Shown: piece by piece, positions 1-6,235 of the stretch | How positions within the stretch are numbered: position 1 is the first letter of the stretch | Layout of the letters: each line of letters begins with the position of its first letter | Assembly: GCA_018713425.1 (NCBI GenBank) | Contig: DVOT01000229.1 | Span: 1-14,029 of the forward strand | DNA: 14,029 bases | Direction: 5' to 3' | Source: Alectryocaccomicrobium faecavium | GTDB lineage: Bacteria > Bacillota > Clostridia > Christensenellales > Aristaeellaceae | Translations under genes and position numbers: made by a program | The notes under the pieces: generated by a model | Databases searched by the model: none | The model's input: the letters and a program-made list of their open reading frames with translations, nothing else | What the model was told of the DNA's origin: nothing

Positions 1-35
1 TGGGGCGTGCTGCCGGAATCCGGCAGCACGCCCCA
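1..35 (-). terminator. Perfect 16-bp hairpin downstream of the ABC exporter pair
   Basis: Bases 1-16 and 20-35 are exact reverse complements with a 3-base loop. The hairpin lies 17 bases past the stop of the minus-strand ABC gene, where a terminator would sit. The T-run expected on the minus strand would fall outside the window, so it cannot be confirmed. On the plus strand a T-rich tract (about 45-53) follows after a 9-base gap, so it may also serve a plus-strand gene to the left. Confidence 0.6.
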
Positions 36-52
36 GACAAGCCCTTTCTTTT

Positions 53-1888
53 TTATCGAATGCCCAGCACAGCCTGTTCCATTTCTTCCTTGAACTGGTT
101 GGCATAGAGGTTGTAATAGTATCCCTTCTGGCGCAGGAGGGATTTGTGGTTGCCCTCCTCGATCACTTTGCCATCCGAAATCACGAGGATGCGGTCCGCC
201 GTGCGCACGGTGCTCAGGCGGTGCGCGATGATGAAGCTGGTGCGGCCATCGAGCGTTTTCTGGATGGCGTGCTGGATGGTCATTTCGGTTTCGGTGTCGA
301 CGGAGCTGGTCGCCTCGTCCAGCACGAAAATCGCCGGGTTGGCCAGCAGCGCGCGGGCAAAGGAGATCAGTTGCTTCTGCCCCGTGGACAGGCGGTTGCC
401 GCCCTCGCCCACGTCGGTGTCGTAGCCCTTTTCAAAGGCGAGGATGAATTCCTCGGCGTTGACCATGCGCGCGGCCTCTTCCACTTCCTGATCCGTGGCT
501 TCCAGGCGGCCGTAACGGATGTTTTCGCGGATGGTGCCGGAAAACAGGTGCGGCTGCTGCAGCACATAGCCCAGGTGCGATTGCAGCCACAGCTGGCTGC
601 GCTCGCGGTAGTCCACGCCGTCGATCAGAATGCGGCCCTTGGTCGGCTCGTAAAAGCGGCAGATCAAATTCACGATGGTGGATTTGCCGCTGCCCGTTTC
701 GCCCACCAGGGCGATGGTTTCGCCAGCCTTCACGCGCAAATTGAAATCGTGCAGCACTTCCTCGCCGCCCTTGTATTGGAACGAAACGTTTTCAAATTCA
801 ATATCGCCATGGATGGGCGGCCAGTTTTCGCGCTTGGGATCGAAGTTATCGCCATACACGGCCTCCACTTCGGGCGTATCGGCGATTTCCGGTTCGGTTT
901 CCAGCATGGTGATCACGCGCTCCGCCGCGGCCTGCGAGGATTGCAAGTCGGCAAAGATGCGGGCCACGTTGCTGATGGGCTCGAAAATGCCGGTCGCGTA
1001 GGACACAAAGGCCGAAAGCGTACCCACGCTCAGCCCGCCCACGCCCGCGAGCAGATCGCCGCCGCCCTTCCAGATGATGTACGCCGAAGCAATCGCGCCC
1101 AGCGACATGACGATGGGATAGAACAGCGCCGAGAGCACGGCCGCGCGGATGGAACTCTTGCGCATGGTGCTGGTGAGTTCCTGGAACTCGCCGAAGTTGG
1201 CTTCCTCGCGCACGAGGGTTTTGGTGGTTTTCGCGCCCATAATGCCCTCGTTGAAGGCGCCGGTGATTTTGGAATTGGTCTTGCGCACTTCGCGGTAGTT
1301 GGCCAGGATGCGCTTTTGGAAATACACGGCGAACACCGCCACGATGGGCAGCGCCACCAGCGTGACCAGCGCGAGGTGCAGATTCATGGAGAGCATCACG
1401 CACGCGACCATCACCACATACCCCGCCGACCACAGCAGATCGATCAGGCCCCAGCCGATGGTATCGCCCAGGCGCTGGGTGTCGCTGGTCATGCGGGCGA
1501 TGAGATAGCCCACGGGCGTGCGGTCGTAAAACGCGAAGGGCAGCTCCTGCAGGCGCTTAAAGCCCAGCTTGCGGATGCGGTGGCACATGCCCGCCTCCAC
1601 GCGCCCGGCGAGGAAGGAAAAGGCGAAGATCGCCGCCACCTGGATCAGCACGACGGAAGCGTATTTCAAAACGAACCAGCCCAGTCCCTCCGTTTGCCCG
1701 TTGGCGATGTACACGTCGATGGCTTCGCGCGTGAGCAGGGGGAACACCACGTCCATGCCCGCGCACACGAGCATCATGGCGGCCACGACGAAAAGATGCT
1801 TGTAAAACGGCTTGGCGTATTTGAGCAGATGCACCCAGATGCCCGCGTCAAACCGCTTGGTATAATCCTGTTCTTCCTGGAATTGCAC
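53..1888 (-). CDS. Heterodimeric multidrug-type ABC exporter, catalytically canonical half (BmrD/YheH-like)
   Basis: An inner-membrane half-transporter of 611 residues: an N-terminal six-helix exporter domain (about 20-320) fused to an ATPase domain (about 360-600). Visible ATPase motifs are Walker A GETGSGKST (396-404), signature LSTGQ (500-504), Walker B FVLDE with the catalytic Glu at 525, and the H-loop His at 556. The signature departs from LSGGQ, while Walker B is intact. The upstream partner has the opposite pattern, as in heterodimeric exporters such as BmrC/BmrD and TM287/288. The start is uncertain: the frame opens with TTG at 1894, directly abutting the partner's TGA. GTG at 1888 is preferred because GAGGTGA lies about nine bases before its core, whereas the TTG is too close. 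Export of drugs or toxic lipophilic compounds is inferred from family; the substrate is unknown. Confidence 0.93.
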   Translation of the reverse strand: MQFQEEQDYTKRFDAGIWVHLLKYAKPFYKHLFVVAAMMLVCAGMDVVFPLLTREAIDVYIANGQTEGLGWFVLKYASVVLIQVAAIFAFSFLAGRVEAGMCHRIRKLGFKRLQELPFAFYDRTPVGYLIARMTSDTQRLGDTIGWGLIDLLWSAGYVVMVACVMLSMNLHLALVTLVALPIVAVFAVYFQKRILANYREVRKTNSKITGAFNEGIMGAKTTKTLVREEANFGEFQELTSTMRKSSIRAAVLSALFYPIVMSLGAIASAYIIWKGGGDLLAGVGGLSVGTLSAFVSYATGIFEPISNVARIFADLQSSQAAAERVITMLETEPEIADTPEVEAVYGDNFDPKRENWPPIHGDIEFENVSFQYKGGEEVLHDFNLRVKAGETIALVGETGSGKSTIVNLICRFYEPTKGRILIDGVDYRERSQLWLQSHLGYVLQQPHLFSGTIRENIRYGRLEATDQEVEEAARMVNAEEFILAFEKGYDTDVGEGGNRLSTGQKQLISFARALLANPAIFVLDEATSSVDTETEMTIQHAIQKTLDGRTSFIIAHRLSTVRTADRILVISDGKVIEEGNHKSLLRQKGYYYNLYANQFKEEMEQAVLGIR

Positions 1889-1894
1889 GGCCAA

Positions 1895-3769
1895 TCACCT
1901 CGTTTCCCGCGCGGGGGCCGTTTCTTCCTCGCCCACATCGCGCCCCAGTTCTTCTTCGAGCGCGGCCTGAATCTGGTATATGCGGCGATACAGGCCGTCC
2001 TCATGGATCAATGCGTTGTGCGTGCCCTGCTGCACGATCTTGCCGCCATCGAGCACGACGATGAAATCCGCCTCGGAGAGCGTGGTCAGCCGGTGCGAAA
2101 TGATGAACGTCGTGGCGCCCACCTCGCCGGAGACGCGCTGCTCTTTCAGCGCTTCGCGGATGGCCTTGTCGGTTTCCGTGTCCACGGCGGAGAGCGAATC
2201 GTCGAAGATGAGGATATCGTTTTCGCGCAGCAGCGTGCGCGCAATGGCCACGCGCTGTTTTTGCCCGCCGGAAAGCGTCACGCCGCGCTCGCCCACCAGC
2301 GTTTCATAGCCGTTTTCGAATTCCTGGATGAATTCGTGCGCGGCCGCCGTGCGCGCGGCGCTGTAAATTTCCTCGTCCGCCGGATCCGGCACGGAAATGC
2401 CGATGTTGGCGCGCACCGTGCGCGAATAGAGGAACGGCTCCTGCAAAATCAGGCCGATGCGCGAGCGCAAATGGCTCTTTTTGATGTTGCGGATGTCCTC
2501 GCCGCCGATGCGGATCGCGCCCGCGTCCACCTCGTACAGGCGCTGTAGCAAGTGCATCAGCGTGGATTTGCCGCTGCCCGTCGCGCCCAGGATGGCCACC
2601 GTCTGCCCCGGCTGCACCACAAAGCTCACGCCGCGCAGCACGGGGTTCGCCTTTTCATAGGCGAACTGCACGTTATCAAATTCGATGGTGCGGTTCAGCG
2701 GCGGGCAAATGGCGTTTTCATCTTCGGTTTCGGGCTTTTGGCTGAGGATTTCGTCGATGCGGTTGAGCGAAACGAAGGATTTGCCCATGTCCGAAAGGAT
2801 GCGTCCCAGCTGGCGAATGGGCCACAGCAGCATGGATATGTAGCTGACGAAGATCGTCATCTCGCCCACGGTGAGCTCGCCCCAGCCGCGCGCCACGATG
2901 AACACGCCCATCAGCAGCGTCACGCCCGTCTGCGTCATGCTCAGCGCGTCGGACGCGGACCAGTAGACGGCCAGCAGGTCGCACAGGCGGCGGTGCTTTT
3001 TGAGCAGGTCGTCGTTCGCGGCGTTGAATTTGTCCACCTCGAATTTCTGCCGCCCGAACGCGCGCACCACGCGCACGCCCGTGAGGTTTTCCTGCAAAAC
3101 CGCGCTCATTTTGCCTTCCGCCTCGTCCATCTGGGTGAAGGATTTGCGCACCCAGTTGAAAAACAGCATGGCGAAGAGGAATAGCGGCGGCACCAGGATC
3201 ATGGAATACAGCGTCATCTGCACATGGATGCCCAGCATGATCACCAGCGCGACGATGATCATCAGCACCGCGCGGAAGATTTCCACCACCTGGCCGGACA
3301 AAAAGCGGCGGATGGTTTCTACATCGGACGTGCAGCGCTGGATCAAATCGCCGGTTTGCGCCTTGACGTGGTAGTCATAGGGCAGCACTTGCAGGTGCGC
3401 ATACAGCCGGTCGCGGATGTTCTTGGCGATGCTCTCGCTCGCCTGCGCCGTCCAGCGGCCGCGCAAATACTGGAACACGCCGTTGAGCACGTTGAGCACC
3501 ACCAGCATCAGCGCGGGCAGCCACAGCCGCGCGAGCAGGTATTCCCGTCCGCCGCGCGCGTAGAGATAGTCGTTCATGGCGCCAAAGAAGTTGAGCGGGT
3601 TGTCGGTTCCATTCAAATGGTCGACAATCGCGTCTACCGTGCCGCCCAGCACCCGGGGCGTGAGGAAACCGATCGTGACCGTGAGCGCGACCGTGGCGAT
3701 CGCACCAACATAGCGCAGGCGGTTGCCGCGCATAAAGTCCATGATCAGCCTCCATCGTCTAGAAGCCAT
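1895..3769 (-). CDS. Heterodimeric multidrug-type ABC exporter, degenerate-site half (BmrC/YheI-like)
   Basis: A 624-residue half-transporter with membrane domain (about 15-325) and ATPase domain (about 360-600). Motifs are Walker A GATGSGKST (395-403), Q-loop Gln 443, signature LSGGQ (499-503), Walker B ILIFDD (519-524) and H-loop His 559. The usual catalytic Glu after Walker B is Asp (524), the mark of the non-hydrolysing site in heterodimeric exporters. This half supplies a canonical LSGGQ to the partner's active site. The frame is open to 3826, but ATG 3769 has GGGAGGG about five bases upstream and is chosen. ATG 3742 also has GGAGG six bases upstream and is a credible alternative that would drop nine residues. 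The downstream half follows without a gap, so the two are translationally coupled. The long leader upstream carries a small ORF and an attenuator-like hairpin. Confidence 0.94.
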   Translation of the reverse strand: MASRRWRLIMDFMRGNRLRYVGAIATVALTVTIGFLTPRVLGGTVDAIVDHLNGTDNPLNFFGAMNDYLYARGGREYLLARLWLPALMLVVLNVLNGVFQYLRGRWTAQASESIAKNIRDRLYAHLQVLPYDYHVKAQTGDLIQRCTSDVETIRRFLSGQVVEIFRAVLMIIVALVIMLGIHVQMTLYSMILVPPLFLFAMLFFNWVRKSFTQMDEAEGKMSAVLQENLTGVRVVRAFGRQKFEVDKFNAANDDLLKKHRRLCDLLAVYWSASDALSMTQTGVTLLMGVFIVARGWGELTVGEMTIFVSYISMLLWPIRQLGRILSDMGKSFVSLNRIDEILSQKPETEDENAICPPLNRTIEFDNVQFAYEKANPVLRGVSFVVQPGQTVAILGATGSGKSTLMHLLQRLYEVDAGAIRIGGEDIRNIKKSHLRSRIGLILQEPFLYSRTVRANIGISVPDPADEEIYSAARTAAAHEFIQEFENGYETLVGERGVTLSGGQKQRVAIARTLLRENDILIFDDSLSAVDTETDKAIREALKEQRVSGEVGATTFIISHRLTTLSEADFIVVLDGGKIVQQGTHNALIHEDGLYRRIYQIQAALEEELGRDVGEEETAPARETR

Positions 3770-3837
3770 TGGTATCCCTCCCGTTTTTTCCAAATCCGAT
3801 CCCGTCCGCCGCGTGGAGCGCTCCATTCCCAGGCCGC

Positions 3838-3870
3838 AAAAAAGCCACCGGGCTTTGCGGCCCGGTGGCT
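3838..3870 (-). terminator. Leader terminator/attenuator upstream of the ABC pair
   Basis: Bases 3843-3853 and 3860-3870 form a perfect 11-bp GC-rich stem with a 6-base loop. Read on the minus strand the stem runs straight into six T (3843-3838), a classical intrinsic terminator. It lies 19 bases after the stop of the 38-codon ORF and about 70 bases before the first ABC start. Transcripts from the promoter at 4049-4077 must therefore pass through it to reach the exporter genes. That position suggests conditional termination rather than a simple gene end. Confidence 0.85.
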
Positions 3871-3889
3871 GAAGAATTGCGTGATATGC

Positions 3890-4006
3890 CTAAACAGGCG
3901 CACCCCACTCAGCAGACGGGCAACCCAACAAAGATGCGAAACCAAAATTGCGCGCACTTCCCCCTTTGCACGCCGACGCAGCCATACGCTTTGCCTTATT
4001 CTTCAT
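3890..4006 (-). CDS. 38-residue leader peptide (bmrB-like position) upstream of the ABC exporter
   Basis: A small ORF starting MKNKAKRMAAS and ending with Trp-Gly-Ala-Pro-Val then TAG. Its start has one of the best ribosome binding sites in the window: AAAGGAGG (4015-4022) eight bases before ATG. A sigma-A promoter lies about 40 bases upstream and an intrinsic terminator 19 bases downstream. The peptide is basic at the N-terminus, rich in Ala, Gly and Ser, with Cys at 13 and 29, and has no clear membrane helix. In B. subtilis the heterodimeric drug exporter bmrCD is preceded by a translated leader ORF (bmrB) and a terminator that gives ribosome-dependent attenuation. The same order here suggests that translation of this ORF senses ribosome-targeting compounds. 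Sequence similarity to BmrB is not claimed. A short secreted peptide is the alternative, but no leader motif supports it. Confidence 0.62.
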   Translation of the reverse strand: MKNKAKRMAASACKGGSARNFGFASLLGCPSAEWGAPV

Positions 4007-4017
4007 CTTGCCCGCCT
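3914..4017 (-). promoter_or_regulatory. Possible alternative pairing in the ABC leader RNA that masks the small ORF's ribosome binding site
   Basis: On the minus strand, AGGCGGGCAA (4017-4008), which overlaps the SD of the small ORF, can pair over 10 bp (one G-U) with TTGCCCGTCT (3923-3914) inside the same ORF. The TTGCCCG part can alternatively pair, with a two-base bulge, with CGGGCCGCAA in the 5' arm and loop of the terminator (3864-3855). The three segments thus resemble an attenuator in which a ribosome held near the start frees segment 2 to open the terminator. The pairings are visible in the sequence; the switching is inference, and the second pairing is much weaker than the terminator stem. 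Confidence 0.3.
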
Positions 4018-4048
4018 CCTTTCTGAATTCTGGTAGAACACAGTAGCT

Positions 4049-4077
4049 AGTATAGCGCATTCCGTGCCATATTGCAA
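4049..4077 (-). promoter_or_regulatory. Sigma-A promoter for the leader peptide and ABC pair
   Basis: On the minus strand TTGCAA (4077-4072) and TATACT (4054-4049) are separated by exactly 17 bases. The expected transcript start near 4042 gives a leader of about 270 bases before the first ABC gene, carrying the small ORF and its terminator. The -35 hexamer sits inside a 12-base palindrome. Confidence 0.75.
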
Positions 4078-4080
4078 TAT
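4069..4080. repeat. 12-base perfect palindrome over the -35 box
   Basis: ATATTGCAATAT is its own reverse complement and covers the -35 hexamer of the minus-strand promoter. It could be a binding site for a dimeric regulator. It does not match the inverted repeat at 4168-4206, so the adjacent GntR protein is not its obvious ligand. It may be chance in an AT-rich promoter. Confidence 0.3.
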
Positions 4081-4148
4081 GCGCCACAAAAGTTAACCAT
4101 TACCGTTGGAATCTATGCGCATTGTATGGGTAAATTTTGTGTATGCTC

Positions 4149-4177
4149 TTGACAGCAAGTGGTCGATTGACTATAAT
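4149..4177 (+). promoter_or_regulatory. Perfect-consensus sigma-A promoter for the gntR-ABC operon
   Basis: TTGACA (4149-4154) and TATAAT (4172-4177) are both exact consensus hexamers with a 17-base spacer. So strong a promoter would normally be held down by a repressor, which fits the inverted repeat that covers its -10 box and the repressor gene that it drives. Confidence 0.9.
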
Positions 4178-4206
4178 GTACTTATTGTTCATGTACATTA
4201 TAGTCA
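4168..4206 (+). promoter_or_regulatory. Probable operator for the GntR/YtrA-type repressor
   Basis: TGACTATAATGTAC (4168-4181) and GTACATTATAGTCA (4193-4206) are perfect 14-bp inverted repeats separated by 11 bases. The left arm includes the whole -10 hexamer and the right arm ends just before the AGGAGG ribosome binding site (4208-4213). A dimeric repressor bound here would block RNA polymerase, giving autorepression, which is the usual arrangement for YtrA-type regulators. In RNA the repeat could also fold into a hairpin next to the ribosome binding site. Confidence 0.75.
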
Positions 4207-4219
4207 TAGGAGGCGGCGT

Positions 4220-4600
4220 GTGGACATCATCATCAGTTGCAACACGGGCAAACCCATCTACGAGCAGATCACCTCGCAAATCAAGGCGATGATCATGCGC
4301 GGGGAGCTTCAAACGGGCGATCCCATCCCTTCCATGCGCGCTTTGGCAAAGTCCCTCCACGTGAGCGTGATCACGGTGCAGCGGGCGTATGAAGACCTGC
4401 AGCGCGATGGCTTTATTGAAACCACCGTAGGCCGGGGGAGCTTTGTTTCCGCGCAGAATAAGGATTTTTATCAGGAAGAGCAGCAGCGGCGCGCCGAGGC
4501 GCACTTGCAGGAAGCGGCGGACATCGGCAGGGCCTGCGGCATTCCCGTGGAAAAACTGGTCGAGCTATTGCGGCTCTTTTATGAGGGGGAAGAAGGATGA
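4220..4600 (+). CDS. GntR-family transcriptional repressor, YtrA subfamily
   Basis: A 126-residue DNA-binding protein. The N-terminal winged helix-turn-helix (about 10-77) has the GntR signature: KPIYEQI (11-17), LQTGDPIPSMRALAKSL (30-46) and GRGSFV (71-76). Only a short helical tail (about 82-124) follows, not the large ligand domain of FadR, HutC or MocR types. That length and tail define the YtrA group, which typically heads operons for ABC exporters and represses them until cell-envelope or antibiotic stress. The start is GTG 4220 with AGGAGG six bases upstream. Upstream in-frame codons lie in or before the promoter and are not used. It overlaps the ATPase gene by ATGA, so the repressor and exporter are made together. 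Confidence 0.92.
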   Translation: MDIIISCNTGKPIYEQITSQIKAMIMRGELQTGDPIPSMRALAKSLHVSVITVQRAYEDLQRDGFIETTVGRGSFVSAQNKDFYQEEQQRRAEAHLQEAADIGRACGIPVEKLVELLRLFYEGEEG

Positions 4601-5460
4601 ACCAAAATGCTTTGGTGGTGCAGGGCCTGGCGAAAACATACGATGGTTTCGCCTTAAAAGACGTGTCGTTCCGCGTGCCCAGCGGGGCCATCGTAGGGCT
4701 GATTGGCGAAAACGGCGCGGGAAAGACCACCACGCTCCACGCCATTCTCGGGCTGATTGACAGGGATGCGGGCGACATCGAAATTCTGGGCGAGCGGGAC
4801 GCGCCCATGCGCGATTCTCTCCGCGGCCAGATCGGCGTGGTCTTCGATGGAAACAATTTTCCCGACGCGCTCACGCCGCGCAGGCTGAACCGCGTATTTC
4901 AAAATCTTTATGCCAATTGGCGGGAAGAAACGTATTTCTCCTTGCTGGAAAAGATGGCCTTGCCAGAAGACCGCAAGATCAAGGCGCTGTCCAAGGGCAT
5001 GAAAATGAAGCTGGCCATAGCCGCCGCGCTTTCGCACGATCCCCGGCTGTTGATCCTGGACGAGGCGACGAGCGGCCTGGATCCCATCGCGCGGGACGAC
5101 ATTCTGGATGTGCTGTGGGATTTTGTGCAGGATGAGAGCCATTCCGTGCTGCTCTCCTCGCACATCACGAGCGATCTGGAAAAGATCGCGGATTATATCG
5201 TTTTCCTGCATCGGGGCAGGGTGCTGCTGGAAAAGCCCAAGGACGAGCTGCGTTATCAATACGGCATCCTCAAATGCGGCGAAACCCAGTTTGCCGCGCT
5301 CGACAGGGCGGATATCCTCGCCTACCGGAAGCAGGATTACGAATGGGACGTGCTGGTGGCCGACAAAGCCGCCGCACAAAGAAAATACCCCGGCGCGGTC
5401 ATCGACCCCGCATCCATCGACGACATCATGCTGCTGTATATCAAGGGGGTTCAAGGATGA
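4597..5460 (+). CDS. ABC transporter ATP-binding protein (YtrB-like)
   Basis: A 287-residue cytoplasmic ATPase expected to dimerise on the permease encoded next. Walker A is GENGAGKT (37-44), the signature LSKGM (131-135), Walker B LLILDE with Glu 156, and the H-loop His is 189. Where most ABC ATPases have a Q-loop Gln, this one reads IGVVFDGNNF (79-88). A C-terminal extension (about 215-287) follows the core, as in drug and peptide exporters of this class. It overlaps both neighbours by ATGA. With the GntR regulator upstream, export of an antibiotic, antimicrobial peptide or envelope compound is the likely job; the substrate cannot be read from sequence. Confidence 0.93.
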   Translation: MNQNALVVQGLAKTYDGFALKDVSFRVPSGAIVGLIGENGAGKTTTLHAILGLIDRDAGDIEILGERDAPMRDSLRGQIGVVFDGNNFPDALTPRRLNRVFQNLYANWREETYFSLLEKMALPEDRKIKALSKGMKMKLAIAAALSHDPRLLILDEATSGLDPIARDDILDVLWDFVQDESHSVLLSSHITSDLEKIADYIVFLHRGRVLLEKPKDELRYQYGILKCGETQFAALDRADILAYRKQDYEWDVLVADKAAAQRKYPGAVIDPASIDDIMLLYIKGVQG

Positions 5461-6065
5461 AAGGGCTTTTGCTGAAGGATTATTATCTGATCCGGTCTGT
5501 GCTGTGGATTGTGCTCGCGGCGTTTGTGGTCGTCGGCGCCGCCATGGCGTTCCTCACCACGCCCTGGGCGTTGACCGTTGTGGCGACCGTGATCCTCGGC
5601 ATGATCTCCGTGACCACCATCCAGATGGATAAAGCGTCCGGCTGGCGCAAGGTGGCGGCCGTGCTGCCCCTGCCCAGGTCGGCAGTGGTGGACAGCAAGT
5701 ACCTTCTGTATTTGCTGCTCAGCGGCGCGGGCTTTCTGCTGGGCATCCTGGTGGGGTGCACGGCCGCCCTGGGGAAAAACGCCTTCGATGGCGAAACGAT
5801 GGGCATCTTCTCCTGCATCAGCCTCGCCCTGGCGCTCCTTTCCGGCAGCGTGACCATTCCGCTGAACTTTTTGTGGACAGAGGAAAAGAGCATGCTATCC
5901 CTGATTTTGGCCTACCCGCTATCGGCGGCCCTTTTCGCGGGGAGCGCGCTCCTGTTGCCCGATAAGCGGGTGGCCTGCGCCGCGGTGGCCGCGCTTTCCC
6001 TTCTCCTGTTTGCGGCGTCCTGGCTGCTCGCGCGCAGGCGTATGGCGCATACCGGCATAGTATAA
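5457..6065 (+). CDS. ABC-2 type permease, six transmembrane helices
   Basis: A 202-residue integral membrane protein that should pair with the preceding ATPase. Six hydrophobic segments lie at about 13-33, 37-55, 82-104, 114-136, 145-166 and 172-192. The loop after helix 2 has SGWRKVAAVLPLPRSAVVDSKY (61-82, quoted in part: the LPLPR and SKY elements), the pattern of small ABC-2 permeases found next to YtrA-type regulators. The start is ATG 5457, overlapping the ATPase stop, and is favoured by translational coupling; the reading frame is open further upstream, but only as overlap with the ATPase gene. No convincing terminator follows, so some read-through into the next gene is possible. Confidence 0.88.
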   Translation: MKGLLLKDYYLIRSVLWIVLAAFVVVGAAMAFLTTPWALTVVATVILGMISVTTIQMDKASGWRKVAAVLPLPRSAVVDSKYLLYLLLSGAGFLLGILVGCTAALGKNAFDGETMGIFSCISLALALLSGSVTIPLNFLWTEEKSMLSLILAYPLSAALFAGSALLLPDKRVACAAVAALSLLLFAASWLLARRRMAHTGIV

Positions 6066-6146
6066 ATGGGTGGCATGGCGTGCCGCGCATCGCAATTTGC
6101 GGCGGCGATGGGGCGGAGTTTGCCAAGTCCAGCCGTGTGCGAAGGT

Positions 6147-6165
6147 TTAACACGCCTTAACACGC
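6147..6165 (+). repeat. Tandem 9-base direct repeat just upstream of a promoter
   Basis: TTAACACGC occurs at 6147-6155 and again at 6157-6165, a 10-base period that puts both copies on one face of the helix. It ends six bases before the -35 box of the promoter at 6172-6200, a position suited to an activator. No known binding motif is recognised. The rest of the 170-base gap 6066-6235 shows only short imperfect hairpins. Confidence 0.4.
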
Positions 6166-6171
6166 TTCCCG

Positions 6172-6200
6172 TTGCAGGGATGGAGGAGAATGCGTATACT
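6172..6200 (+). promoter_or_regulatory. Sigma-A promoter for the TIM barrel-acyl-CoA synthetase gene
   Basis: TTGCAG (6172-6177) and TATACT (6195-6200) are spaced by 17 bases. The transcript would start near 6207 and reach the ribosome binding site GGGAGG at 6220-6225 after a short leader. A second -10-like TATAAT at 6214-6219 has no matching -35 and overlaps the ribosome binding site. Confidence 0.65.
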
Positions 6201-6235
6201 TATTTCCATTCTGTATAATGGGAGGTTGGCATTTT

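Noticed and set aside
146..2548. 800-codon open frame on the plus strand
   Set aside because: It is antisense to the two ABC genes, whose motifs are intact. Its product is His-, Ala- and Arg-rich without domains, and no ribosome binding site is seen. It is a by-product of GC-rich codon use.
3890..4006. Small ORF as a bacteriocin or RiPP precursor exported by the ABC pair
   Set aside because: There is no double-Gly leader, no modification or peptidase gene nearby, and the ABC genes lack an N-terminal C39 peptidase domain. A control leader fits better, though it is not excluded.
4007..4087. Longer N-terminus for the 38-residue leader ORF
   Set aside because: The extra codons lie within and upstream of the minus-strand promoter, and the internal ATG at 4006 has the strong ribosome binding site.
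4106..4219. Longer N-terminus for the GntR regulator starting at 4106
   Set aside because: That region contains the -35, -10 and operator, so it cannot be in the mRNA. GTG 4220 has AGGAGG at the right distance.
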